Shown here: positions 7,509 to 18,390 of the stretch, one piece after another
Position numbering within the stretch: position 1 is the first letter of the stretch
How the letters are laid out: each line of letters begins with the position of its first letter
Assembly (NCBI GenBank): GCA_000467715.1
Contig: AJFK01000705.1
Coordinates: forward strand, 1 to 33,813
Origin: Hysterium pulicare CBS 123377
Lineage: Eukaryota; Ascomycota; Dothideomycetes; Hysteriales; Hysteriaceae
Reading direction: 5' to 3'
DNA: 33,813 nt
The notes under the pieces: model-generated
What the model saw: the letters and a program-made list of their open reading frames with translations, nothing else
The model's database searches: none
Told to the model about the DNA's origin: nothing
Made by a program: the position numbers and the translations under genes

Positions 7509-10257
7509 CTAAGGGGAGGTCGTATCTTCGGAGACGGTCATGACGGACATAAACTGAGAGGAGCTTCCTTTGAAGATGAAGAGGAAGAGTAAGTCGGGCT
7601 TGGCTCGACTTTGGGTTGACTGGACGGGTTACCTGACACCGGCATGGACAGGATCAAGTTGCGCAGCAAGTGATTGAACGGTGGCGGAGTACTTAGTTTC
7701 CAGGCCATCATCCATGAGCGCTATTGCGCTATCATCGTGATTTTGCTCCTGTTGGGAGGCTTCCAAGCCCATAACCAGATCGAAGTTCACTTGATCGAAC
7801 TGTCCATGAAAGCTTCTATTGACCACTGCGAGGCTTAGTGTCATTCAACCTTCAAATTTCAACTATATGATGGGATATGGTGAAACTTACTCTCATTATT
7901 ATTGGCAGCGCCGGCATCCTGCATGGACATATCTCCAGTCGTCATGAAGCTTTGGTTGGCGCCAAAATCAGCATCTATACTGCTATACCGGCTGTCGTTG
8001 TTGCTCCCGCCATTCGTCATGCCTGAGTCCAAAGGTCCGTCCATTATTCCAGGTGAGAATGTCAGCGCTCCGTAACTAAGAGGCTTGTGGTCAAGGAATC
8101 CACCAAGGGAAGCTAGCCAATGACCCATCTCGTCGACGAAAGTTTTAGTAAGCCACCAAGCTTGGAAACTTGGACCTCCTTCGACGGTTATTTCGCGAAT
8201 AGCCGCAGAGCCAAGGCTGTTAACACACTGTAGTAATGTCCGAGTTGAAGCATGCGGAAATCTAGCAGGAAGATTGCCTAGCAATGCTGCTATTCGGTCA
8301 ATGACAGTCTCATTCGAGGCCTCCTTTCCTGTTTCAGCCGTAGTCTCCTGATAAAAGGTACCGTCCGGCAGCCAGACTTGTGTGTTCAGTGGTAACAGCA
8401 TACTTCGAACATCTTGATTTAGGATCTTGAAGGCCTCCTCGTGTCCGCATCCGGGCAGTTCGTTCTCTATGATTCGTTTAACGTTCACGTAAGCTTTCCA
8501 ATCAGCCCACATCTGATCTCGAACATCATCTCGTGCGAGGAAAACGGCGGCTGCATGCGCTGTGGAATTGACGCGAAGCATCTGTCGGATCAAATGGGCG
8601 AACAAAGTCGCGGGTTCAAGCTTAGCTTCGCGAGTGTGTAGGGGAAGGGTCTGGAAGACTTTGCTGATATGATTGTGTAGCGTTTTCGACACATTATCCA
8701 AGAATCGAAGAACTTGTGGGGGTGCTACTTGTAGAGTGAGCTGAGAGACGTTTCCAATCATCTTTTGATACATCATCCAATCGCATTCTTTTATCCATGG
8801 GGCGATCTCGGGCTGTGCAAATAGCTTCTGAACGGGTACTGTCAATGTGCCATGGAAAGAAGCAAACAATCGGAAAAACTGTTTTTCTCTGCAGTACCGG
8901 ACGGAATCGATAAGTGACGTGCAATGAGTGCGATAGAGTGCAGTGAGTGCTTCCGCAGCGTCGACATCCGTCTTAGGAGGTAAGTAGCTGGCAAGATCCG
9001 GCAAAGCGACTTCGACGTTGTCCTCAGCCGAAGGTGGATCCGCTGGCGGAAATTTCAGGTCATACTCGTACATAGACGAAGTCTGGCGCGAAGAATGAAA
9101 TTCAGCCGAATAGATGTTGGTGAATAGGCGTCCTTTGGAAATTCCTGCGGAATAGCCATTATTCGACGGCTCGAAAACCTGGTCCTGGGGTGGGAAAGCG
9201 GCCGTATCTGCAGTCAATCGTGGCATATTACTAGGCCTCCTGATTAGTAAAAACAAGAATAGATAAGGTACGAATCGACATACTTGAAATCGAGTCGAGC
9301 GTTCACAGAGCCTTGACGTGACGGTCGACTTGGTGCTGTTCGCCCGCCCACAGCTCTTTCCGTATCACTGTTGTCTTGGCTATCATCCAGAAGAGCAAGA
9401 TCCACATAGTGATATTTTGACTCTCCTCGAACTCCTAGTCGCCGCGTTTGAATTCCGGGAAATATGACTCGCACCAGTTTGCCAAACGAAGCCGGGTTCA
9501 GAGGGATGACTCTTTCCGTACCACATCTGGTAGCATATTTGGAGTAAACCCGATTTCTGGGGACCGAGGTTTTGGCTATCCTGCAGACCGAACGCAACCT
9601 AGCTTGGAGTAAGCTTCATCTGTCATATCTTCGTGGCTGTAACCCTTACCAGAGCATAGCGAATAGTTGCTTTGACTTCTCAGCTTTCGATGTCCTGTCG
9701 GTTGCGATTACCTCCGCAGCAACATCCTTCAATTCACGTCCTTCATTCCGAGCAAGCATTTCCCTTAGTTCTTTGTCGTTAGTCGCACTACTTGCGTTCG
9801 AGGCCCTCTTTTTCTTCTCCTCGACCTCAACGGCAGCAGGAGGAAGCACTTGAGGTTGGTTCAATGCTGCTTGTAGCGCTTGTGCGGCACGATTGTGGTC
9901 AAAAGAATTCGACGGGTTGTTTATTCCGTTCGGCGCCTGTTGGGAAGGCATGGCCTCCGGCGCGGAAAAGCCGGGAATATGAAGTGTAGGATCAATTTGC
10001 ATATTATCTCGCTGGCTAGCATGTTGAGCGGCTTGTATCAAGGCGGGCTCTAGAGGTGGGTACGATGTGTTGAACTGCTGGTGTTGGTATATGTTTTGAT
10101 TATGGCCATTTGGCTGGTGGAAATGCGATATATCGTGCGACTGATCATGATGATCAAAAGATTGTAGGCTTGTTGTCGATGCCCGGGACAGAGGACGGTG
10201 TGTAGATTTTGTAGATGCAGAAGTACTCGAGCGTGACCGCTTAAGGGTGTTGGCCAT
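7509..10257 (-). CDS. RFX1: RFX-family transcription factor (five exons)
   Basis: Exons, 5' to 3': 10257-9650, 9598-9230 region to 9284, 9230-7891, 7825-7640, 7567-7509, giving about 835 residues. More precisely, exon 2 is 9598-9284, and the acceptor of exon 3 may be 9231 or 9240, which changes the protein by three residues. The RFX winged-helix DNA-binding domain spans about residues 197-273, split by intron 1, with SVPRNRVYSKYATRC, NPASFGKLVRVIFP and RRLGVRGESKYHYV. A long C-terminal region follows, as in fungal RFX1/Crt1-type factors linked to DNA-damage response and cell division. The N-terminal 190 residues are Ser/Gln/His-rich. The last exon codes for 19 residues ending SVMTVSEDTTSP. 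The start used is the ATG at 10257; the frame is open to an ATG at 10392. It is divergent from YOP1. Confidence 0.93.
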
Positions 10258-11099
10258 ATTTCGCAACGTCCTAGTGTATGTGGTTGTCCTGTGAGCATTT
10301 GTTGTGGTCAGCCCATTGTTTGCTCGGGATAAACATTTGAATTTGGCAGGCACGAAAGTTCGAAGCCCCGAAGCGCAGGACCTACCAATCAATAGAATAG
10401 CTTTCTAACAATAGCGCTTGAATTCTCCAAGAATTCCCTGGTGTCTCAGTCGGGGAGACTTCTTCGGTAGGACGGCAAGAATGAGTTTCTGTGTTGACGT
10501 TTGTTGTGCTACGAGGCGGAAAATGCGCAATGCTGCGTAATGGATAGAAACGACGTATTAATCATGAATTCAATAGAATCGAAGTCGAAGGGGAGGGCAA
10601 AAAGGTCGTTGGCGGCGGAAGGGCTCTCGACAGTGGCCTGGAGGTCTTTGTTGTTGAAAATGGCTGGAGTGTTTATCCAAGTAACGGAGGAAACGAGCAC
10701 CGGTGCACGGTCCGCACCAATCACGTGCCATCAACCAAAAACGATGCAAGTCATGCATGCGTTTGGAGAAATAGTTTAGTACCTAGCCACAACATATTTT
10801 CCGAGTGCTCGCCATCTAATTGACGGTGCAGTCACGAGCACGGAGATGCAGCTTATCGTGTTGTAGCAGCCACAATCTGCCTTCGGATATCAATGGCAGG
10901 CAGGCACATGAAAGTGGACAGGAGGAGCGCTTGACGTAGTTTAGCGGATGACGACCTTGTTTCCAAGCCCGCCCATCCCACAATCCATCTTCTTTCAACC
11001 TCCAAAGCCCAAATTCACTGATAAACCATCACAACTTCCTATAACCCACCATCAACTATCTCCCAAGAACTCCCTCTACTTCTATCACTTTTCGCAAAC
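10258..11099. promoter_or_regulatory. Divergent RFX1-YOP1 intergenic region
   Basis: This 840-bp stretch lies between two divergently transcribed genes. The 150 bases before the YOP1 ATG are C/T-rich, typical of a fungal 5' leader. Open frames at 10.5-10.8 kb run on both strands and look non-coding. No specific binding site was identified. Confidence 0.4.
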
Positions 11100-12077
11100 A
11101 TGTCTGTTCAAGAGCGTGCTCAGCATCACATGTCCCAGCTCGACAAAGAGGTACGCACATGTTTCTGCCTTCGTCGGACTTCGCGACCCACTTCCTGTCA
11201 GAAGTCACTTCGGCGACAAGACAGAGCTGCCGCAACTCTTTCAAGCTTTGAATGGCCTGCTAATCATTTCTTTGCACAATAGCTTTCCAAATACCCTGCT
11301 CTCAACAACTTTGAGAAGCAGACCTCCGTCCCCAAGGTCTACGTGATCCTCGGTCTTGCAGGTCTATACTTCTTCTTGATCTTCTTCAACATCGCTGGCG
11401 AGTTCCTTGTCAACATTGCCGGCTTCGTTATCCCCGGATACTACTCGCTATCTGCGCTGTTCAGCACAAGCAAGGTCGACGATACTCAGGTGAGTTCTCT
11501 TAGCGACTTCGTGTCCCTTCCAGCATGGTGGGGCTGGGTTTCACAATACATGCTAATTTCATCGCAGTGGTTGACGGTATGTCTCCAAAACACAGCCTCT
11601 GACATTTTCGGCTTTTTGCCTATTATACATACTATCGCACGTGATCAGCCTCACTAACGATCCCTTAGTACTGGGTCACCTATGCATTCTTGACGTGAGT
11701 AAATGTGATCGCGATGCTGTTGATCTTTACTGATGAATTATTAGCGTGTTTGAGAGTGCGGTTAACGCCGTGTACTGGTTCCGTAAGATTTTCCTTTGGA
11801 CCGAAGAAGGAAACGGGTAAACTAATATTGCACAGCATTCTACTACACCTTCAAGTTTGTTCTCATCCTCTGGATGGCTCTTCCCCAGACTAGGTGAGCA
11901 GAAATGTATTTCCAACGATAAAAAACCGCTCTCCTAACATCTTTCTTCAGCGGTGCTCAAATCATCTTCCGCTCGTTCCTCCAGCCTGTCTTCTCCCGCT
12001 ACTTCTCCGACTCTGGCTCGACCTCCGCCAACCTCCGTTCCCAAGCCGACTCAGCCGGCAAGCCTCACAACTTGTAG
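11100..12077 (+). CDS. YOP1: Yop1, ER-shaping DP1/HVA22-family membrane protein
   Basis: Seven exons: 11100-11150, 11283-11489, 11568-11576, 11669-11694, 11745-11782, 11836-11893, 11951-12077, totalling 171 residues, the usual size for fungal Yop1. All introns are GT..AG. Yop1 is a hairpin membrane protein that, with reticulons, bends ER membrane into tubules. The sequence shows the soluble N-terminus (QERAQHHMSQLDKELSKYP), paired hydrophobic hairpins (VYVILGLAGLYFFLIFF and following; the second around FESAVNAVYWFPFYYTFK, FVLILWMALPQT) and a Ser-rich tail. Exon 3 is only nine nucleotides and encodes the conserved WLT between DDTQ and YWVTYAFL. Unlike several neighbours, it stays C-rich on the coding strand to the end. 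The model is very secure because every junction restores conserved family sequence. Confidence 0.96.
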
Positions 12078-13166
12078 TCTCATGAAACGGTTGGCAATGC
12101 CCTGACAAACTTTGGTCAACGAATGAGGCATTGGTACCATATCCCAATTGGGGACGGTTCTTGAATCCCTATCTGCGATATGGATAATGCGAACGATGGG
12201 TATGACTAGTGGATTTTGCTCTATTGGTATGAGGGGAGGGTTGAATAATGAGTATTGACAGTTGGTAAAGTAAGTAGGAGTCATTTGATAGATCGTGGAG
12301 GAGTAATGATTATGATGCTTTTGTCTTCACGCGAAATCGATGGCTAGTAAGGATTTCGTGAGTGTCCTATCGGTCATGTCTCTAGTCCCCTAGAAGGGCA
12401 TTTCGTAACCCTACAATTCATTGATTGTGACTCCGGCATCTTTTCAACGATCATGGTGTATTAGAAGCTCGTGGCCGAAATGATAGATCTTACAGGTAGG
12501 CAATTCGTAAACTATCACTTCTCATTTATCAGTTGGTCCCTGTTTCCACCGTCCGGTAGTAATTGCGGAAGTTGTCCGAAAAGAAAGGTGGTAGCCCGAT
12601 CCGAATTCTGTCACTCTATTACTGCTCGACCGAAATCAAGTTGAGGAGCCAACACAATGCAATAGTTTGGCTTGATCAAGTTGAACTTCTCTGCAAAGCT
12701 CGAAACTGATCGAGCTCTCGCATGTTTCCTGGTGCGCATTGGTACACCGAATTTTTGGGGCTCGAATGCTTCCAACATTCCATAACTGTACGTCTCGCTC
12801 GCCTTCATTAGTCACCTGAAGTTCCATGTCTTAACAAAAAGTCTTCACACCGTCAGCGTTGGATCTGACTCACAGATTATCAACTCTTTTTCATTCCTAG
12901 GACACTGCGCCTTAGCATCGTGACCGGCGCTGGCTCGCTGTATCACTTGCATTTGCAATTCCCTTATCAGTACTCACTACATCACCAGCTATCATCTTTC
13001 AAACGATATCCTCTTTTGCTCAGACACTTACACGAACAAACCCGGAGAGGTTCAGCCCGACGACTCCGCTCGTTGCTCTATCTTCCTTCAGTATGTTTTG
13101 CGATTGTTCACCGTGTTCGTAGCTGACCCGCTCTTCTGGCTACAGTAATCGCAAGTCACCGGCAGG
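12078..13166. other. Intergenic, no gene seen
   Basis: This is the 3' flank of YOP1, then 800 bp of mixed composition with only short, overlapping open frames. Nothing recognisable was found. Confidence 0.5.
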
Positions 13167-13983
13167 ATGCTCTCAAACGAAATACTCGTCGATTTTCGAC
13201 AAATCACAGCCCCAACAGATGGCTTTATCCTGATCGATAGTTTCTCCATTACAGGAGACACTTGTAGGGATCACTTTGACTTCCTCGCCCTTCCGATGGA
13301 GGTACGCCTTCTGGTCTACGAATACATGCCACAACCTATTCTCTATCCTCTTAGCTACAAAGCATAACCTATTCCATCGCGACTGGGCTTGCGAAGCTGC
13401 TATATTCTTAACATGCCATCATATATTTGACGAAGCGGTCCCTGCTGTTAAGAGAGAGATTCTGAGGAGAGTAAAATCCAATGAGCCTAGCATTACGGGC
13501 ATCGTTGGATACGGGCATATCCGTACCGGCTTGAGGAGATTCTTTCTTATCGCAAACAAAGTCCGTCGAACGATGACCAAATCTCAGTCCACGTTGACTA
13601 CCTATCAAAAGACGTCGCTGGGGGAGGAATACGAGCTATCAGCTCGAGACATACTCTGCTTTGAGAGAGCTGCGCTAAGCCTGCGGAAACCCAAAGTCAG
13701 GGTTATTTACGGAACCAAGGTAAAGGACTTCTTCAAGGATGGTGGCCAGAGTGGCCTTTGCTTTTATCATCGGTCGCCTAATAGGTCTATGGAACAGCAG
13801 GACTGGCATAATTGGGGACACTTGGGTAGTCCTCGCGACCCTGACACAGTGGTCATTCTCCCTGACGATGACCAGGAGTATATTGAACGAATGCAGACCT
13901 GGGTACGGATCTTCATGCCGCATCTCAGCCTGGACAATGCTCGGCCAGAAGAGCTCTCTCTGGCTTCTCATCCAGATGCTTGA
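13167..13983 (+). pseudogene. F-box/2EXR-like protein, copy 4, frameshifted
   Basis: The ATG at 13167 leads into HFDFLALPMEVRLLVYEYMP, the family motif (Val replaces Leu in ELR). The frame ends at TAA 13365-13367. The continuation, starting HNLFHRDWACEAAIFLTCHHIFDEAVP (its FLTC..IFDEAVP matching the TC..I..EA.PF block), is in the next frame and runs to TGA 13981-13983. A 1-bp gain at or near the AAA run (13358-13361) explains the switch. An intron from GTACGC at 13302 to the AG ending at 13354 would delete the defining motif and still fail to restore the frame, so I rejected it. The second part is about 200 codons with no further stop, so the break is recent or a sequencing error. Confidence 0.62.
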
Positions 13984-14920
13984 TCAGATTCTTACACGAC
14001 GGTGGACTTCAGTAGTGCTTATTGTTATTTGCAGTAAGAGAGCACAAGTACGAATCCTCTTGTTTGTTCCTTTTGAGTCTTCATATCAGTTTTTGACCCC
14101 TTTATCACCCTCACACTCATTCATGCTCTACCAAGCAACGAGGCAAATATTTCTTCAAAACAGTCACACTGCCATGGTAATCCATCTCCTGTTTAGTCCT
14201 TTGCTTGGCCTAGGCATGAGCTCTTCTCATCGTGCCTTCCACTTCTTGCGGGAGTGACGTACCTTGGCTTGGCGTCAGAAGCGATAGGGTCAATGGCCTT
14301 CTCCTTTCTTCTTTTCATCTTCATAGGAGATTCATGTGCATTTCAAGCTTCTTGGGTTGTTGTCAAATTGAATGCCTAGGTACCAACATGGCCGCTTTGT
14401 GACGCTGCCCGCGTGGAGCGGAAAGTTAATGCACGCAACATCTTATTGTGTGAAGTTTTTAGCCCGCGACAAGTTTCGCTGCTCCTTCCGGAAACATGTT
14501 TGGGCAGCCATTACTTTTCCGGCAAGCGCTGTGGGAGGCCCGTGGAAGTTAGAATCCCAATAAGGCTCGACGTTCTTTCCTACTTTCGCGAAATGTGCAA
14601 CTGCCTTTGACTGAGGTTCATACTAGGGGAACTCAATGACAGCGACCTTCACAACCCTCGGCGCATCTCAGACACGCATCTACCTGCTGCACTACATCGC
14701 GGATGAAGGTTAAAGGTAAAAGGACTGCTGACAGTGGACAGTGCACATTCACCTTCTCGCTTTCTAGGAAGGTGAAGAACCCAAAAGCCAAGGCCACTTT
14801 CTTTCCACGTGGAAAGGATGTACTTTAAACAGGGCGTCCACGGGGTACTTAACATTTCGAGACCTACCGACACCTCACTCGTTCGTAGGTAACCACTATA
14901 TTTTGCTAGTGACGGTCAAG
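13984..14920. other. Intergenic, no gene seen
   Basis: Short open frames occur on both strands, but none shows family motifs or protein-like composition. The right end is the 5' flank of copy 5. Confidence 0.5.
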
Positions 14921-16149
14921 ATGTCGGACGGCTTTGCAAAACCCGTAATACTACAAGAGCGAGTTGTCTCCATCGAGACATGCTCTCACTCTGACCACCG
15001 TAAGTCGGCACTCTCGTTCACCGCTTATCATGCTACGAAGAAGGCTTACTTTTTTACCCAGCAATGCATCGAGGCACGCCAACACCACCTCACGCTCAGA
15101 CTCTGCAGCTTCCAGGGCATTCCAACTCCGATCCACAGCTTAGCCAACATAGAACAGATCCTTCAAGGGAACCCAAATGCGTGCTGACGAAAAAACTTTC
15201 ACGATCTTCACCTAGGGCGAGTGAACTTGCACGCCGGGCGCACACTGTCAAACAGAGCAGATGGCTTCCGAGCAACGGCCCCAAGCAGCCCTTCTTCGAC
15301 TTCCTTAGCCTTCCCAAAGAACTCCGCCTCATGGTCTATGAACGTGTGACCCCAAGCATCAAACACAAGGAACTTAGAGGTCAAACCGCCGACCCAGATG
15401 ACTACCCTCTCGTCTTCTACACCGAGAAATATGTCGAAACTTCACTCCTCCAGACCTGTCATCTCGTCTACCAGGAAGCGAAGCCGTTCCTCTACCGTAC
15501 CATCAGAGCTATGAAACACACACCCCAAATCATAGCCATGGAAGGATCCGCCGACTCCGCTGCAAGGTACATCGACGACATAGCTGGCTTGCCCAATCTC
15601 AGCCTCACGCCGTTGCTTGCATGGCGACTAAATCATGATTTCACCTCCTTTACACCACCGTTCTCCAAGTTCGACCACCAGATCCTGCAAGATCGCAAGG
15701 CATTCATCAACAAAACCATGTGGAAGCTCAAACGTAACAGCCAGCGTCTCGAATTTGCAATCTATGTTCCGCCCCACATCAACCCCCAACGAGCCATCGA
15801 GAGATTACCCAATCTCGCAAGGAGGATCATGCTCCATTCGCGTATCTTGCCGAACCTCACGGTAGATATCAAGCTTGCCGTTCAAGGGCTTGATATCACG
15901 GGCTTGGAGATGCAGTTTGGATACGCTGCGGAGGCGGCTGGCAGGTGGGGTGTCGAAATCGTTGGTGTCGAGGGAACGCCTGAGGTCAACTGGAAGGAGC
16001 AGTGGGGAATCGAGGACCTCGGAGACCTGGGATGGAAGCCCAAGTTTCACGTCAAGACAGTGGGAGATAGATCGGGCAGCAAACTGGGCGGTATTCTCAG
16101 CATGTTCAAGATGATAGGGAAGGACTTGAAGTATGGCACGAGCCGCTAG
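14921..16149 (+). CDS. F-box/2EXR-like protein, copy 5 (apparently intact)
   Basis: This is the only copy with an unbroken frame and a start inside the window. An ATG at 14921 opens 26 codons, then a textbook intron 15000-15061 (GTAAGT donor, GGCTTAC branch site, TACCCAG acceptor) joins in phase to the long frame, giving about 388 residues; translation from the ATG at 15064 would give 361. A basic, Ser-rich leader is followed by FFDFLSLPKELRLMVYERV (residues about 104-122), the block LLQTCHLVYQEAKPFLYR and a C-terminal region ending in basic residues. The motif places it with fungal F-box-like/2EXR proteins, some of which link substrates to SCF ubiquitin ligases; no partner can be named from sequence. 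The coding strand turns from C-rich (21 C, 10 G in 15301-15360) to G-rich (10 C, 27 G in 15901-15960). Confidence 0.78.
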
Positions 16150-16785
16150 GTATGGAAGTTACGTCTATGGTCGGGATATATGGTGGTATGATCGGACAGT
16201 TTTCATGGACATGATGTTCAATGAGGGCATGAGTGGGGCATGATTGTAGTGGAAGGCATATGGTCTGGATTCGACATGTCGTCTCTTCGGCATGTTACTA
16301 TGTTGCGTTCTATGCAACCTAGATCTGGTATCTTGCGCTGTCGGATACCTAGGTAGTCTTCCAACATCTGTACGATAAATGTCGTCTAATCATGACAAAT
16401 ACAAGAAAATCTTAAATTTAATGAAGCGAATCCTTCAGCTTCTAAGTTCCATTTTCCTCCCTATACAATATCAGGATCCTAAGCGCACCACAACTTTGAT
16501 GTCCGCTGAGGGCTAGATACGCCTCTGAAAATACATTACTAAGGTCAACCAGTGTCTGTGGACAGCAAGGAGAGTCGTCACGAGGTTAATACGGAGCCGA
16601 GTCTCAGCCGAATTCCTAAGACCCCTTATGCCAGATGGAGTTAATGAGGCTAAAAAAATCTCTTACTCATGGCTTTCAAGATATCTCAACGCTCCTATAT
16701 CAGATGCTCTTAATACTACATCAGCCATCAGAATTAAGATATCAGCTGATAGGTCGTTAGGGCTAGCACCTAAACAAGTATATGG

Positions 16786-16825
16786 ACCATCTCTACTTTA
16801 ACTTCAACTACGGCCAGTTCACGAC
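16786..16825 (+). repeat. Inverted 40-bp near-copy of ERG3 third His-box region
   Basis: The stretch matches the coding strand of ERG3 (complement of 17381-17420) at 38 of 40 positions. It can be read as [13 protein letters not shown] on the plus strand, whereas ERG3 is on the minus strand, so the two are inverted and about 560 bp apart. Both mismatches are C/T at third codon positions. Similarity stops abruptly on both sides. Confidence 0.9.
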
Positions 16826-16917
16826 ATCTACTCCTCAAATAGATCGATTCCAATTATTCACATTAAGTCCAACGAAGGGATGAGAAGAGAAAGAAGCTGC
16901 TTCACATCAACCGACGA

Positions 16918-16933
16918 ATACATACATACATAC
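16918..16933. repeat. Short (ATAC)4 microsatellite
   Basis: Four tandem copies of atac. No function is evident. Confidence 0.7.
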
Positions 16934-17196
16934 GATCCATCCGCCCATCCATGCTCCGCCGGGGTATTAAAAAGTAAATGGTAGTTATTAAAGGTGGAGC
17001 CACTTGGGCGGCCACCGAGTGAGACGAAGTGAAGAGAGGGTTTTTCGGTTTGAAAGAAAGGCTAATAGAATAGATACTTTACCATTATGTGGGTCGTTCT
17101 CGTCTCTTCGTCATTTCGCTGCCGACTTCGGAGTCTCAATATCCAACACGGCCCCGGACCCAAAAAAGCCCCTTTCATCGAGCGAAGGGATCTCCA

Positions 17197-18390
17197 TTAC
17201 CGAACCTTCTTAGGCTCATCTTCTGGCAAGTAAGATCGATCGTCTTCACCCTCCACTTCCTTCACAATCGTCTCCATCTCCCTGATCTGCCTCTCCAATT
17301 CCTTTTGGCCCATCTTCAGCTCCTTTTGGAAAAGCTCGTCATTTGGCTTCCTGTAGCTCCCACCCAGACGATCCCACAGCGTCGTGAACTGGCCGTAGTT
17401 AAAGTTAAAATAGAGATGGTGCATCGTGTGGCAGGCCGCTCCGTTGATTATGGGGCTGTTCGCTACGTATTCGCCGTCGTGAATCATTACGGTCCAGATG
17501 TTGATGAAGATGAAGAGGAAGACGTAGGCGAATTTCTGGAGCGGGAAAATAAATACGAAGGCGTGATACGGGATGCCCTGCGCGTAGCCATCCAACGGAT
17601 GGAAAGCGTGAGAAGCGTAGGGTGTTGGCATGATCCACTTGTGATGCGGCTTGTGCAGTCTCTTATAGACCAACGGATGGTGCAGACCTCTGTGAATCCA
17701 ATAGATGCAGAAATCCGTAAAGCAGATGAAGAGCGGGAATTGGAGGATGTCGTACCACAGGCCTGGCCCTTCGGATGTGCTGTCGTACATCTTGGAGTAG
17801 CCGCGGACTTCGGCGAGGAAGATGGGAGCGGTGAACAAGGCCATTATGGGGAGGGCGGCGTTTGTTTGACGGATCTCGAGCCGGATTTGGTTTTTGAGGT
17901 ATTTGGGGTGGTGGAAGGTGGCTTTGTCAAAGATGAAGACGTAGGAGAGGGTTGCGAAAACGTAGTATATTACTAAACCGAACAGCCTTTATGTTTAAGT
18001 TAGCTAAAGATACAAGATGTACAGCTACAAGTCATGATTTACAGACTGCTTGCCGGAGATAAAGGCAAAGGCGGGTGAGATAGATGTGCAGGAAGTTGGG
18101 GAAATTAGGAAGGTAGATAGGGCATACCATGTAATTATGTACAAGCTGAAGGCTTGCCTCCTCCAATCATCTCGCGAAATCTGGCTCATGTAGGCATACT
18201 GCCGGGGTTGAAACTGCAGGTATTTGCTCGCAGGCTCATATTGCCATGTCGCCGGAGGATATGCTGTGGGAACCTCTCTTACGCTAGAGAAAGTGGCATT
18301 GGGACTGAAGGACGGGTTCTGGGCGGGGAAAAGAAACGCATACATGCGATCAAAGAGAAAGGTATCGAAGCCCTCAAGTACAAGATCCAT
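17197..18390 (-). CDS. ERG3: C-5 sterol desaturase (Erg3)
   Basis: Two exons, 18390-18128 and 17986-17197, with a 141-nt intron (GTATGC donor; CTAAC branch site; AAAG acceptor), encode 350 residues, the normal family length. Erg3 introduces the C5-C6 double bond in late ergosterol synthesis in the ER membrane, using a di-iron centre. Three histidine boxes are intact: HRGLHH (186-191), HKPHH (199-203) and HTMHH (274-278). Hydrophobic segments lie around residues 80-108, 131-146, 168-184 and 225-255. The start [17 protein letters not shown] matches the family start well. The splice site is fixed by the join [20 protein letters not shown] tempting acceptor 15 nt further in (TTTAG) breaks the frame. 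The coding strand is C-rich early and G-rich late. Loss or change of Erg3 is known to affect azole response; no lesion is seen here. Confidence 0.95.

Larger units (their letters stand above)
16150..17196. other. Intergenic with ERG3 fragment and AT-rich patch
   Basis: This is the shared 3' flank of copy 5 and ERG3, which converge here. About 16380-16780 is relatively AT-rich with no coding frame. A 40-bp inverted near-copy of part of ERG3 lies at 16786-16825 and a short tetranucleotide repeat at 16918-16933. Confidence 0.5.

Noticed and set aside
13302-13354. Possible intron (GTACGC donor) to explain the frame switch in copy 4
   Set aside because: It would remove the VRLLVYE motif that defines the family, and the joined frame soon hits a stop.
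17970-17986. TTTAG as the ERG3 exon 2 acceptor
   Set aside because: It breaks the frame and drops the conserved LFGLV residues; the upstream AAAG acceptor gives a continuous family sequence.
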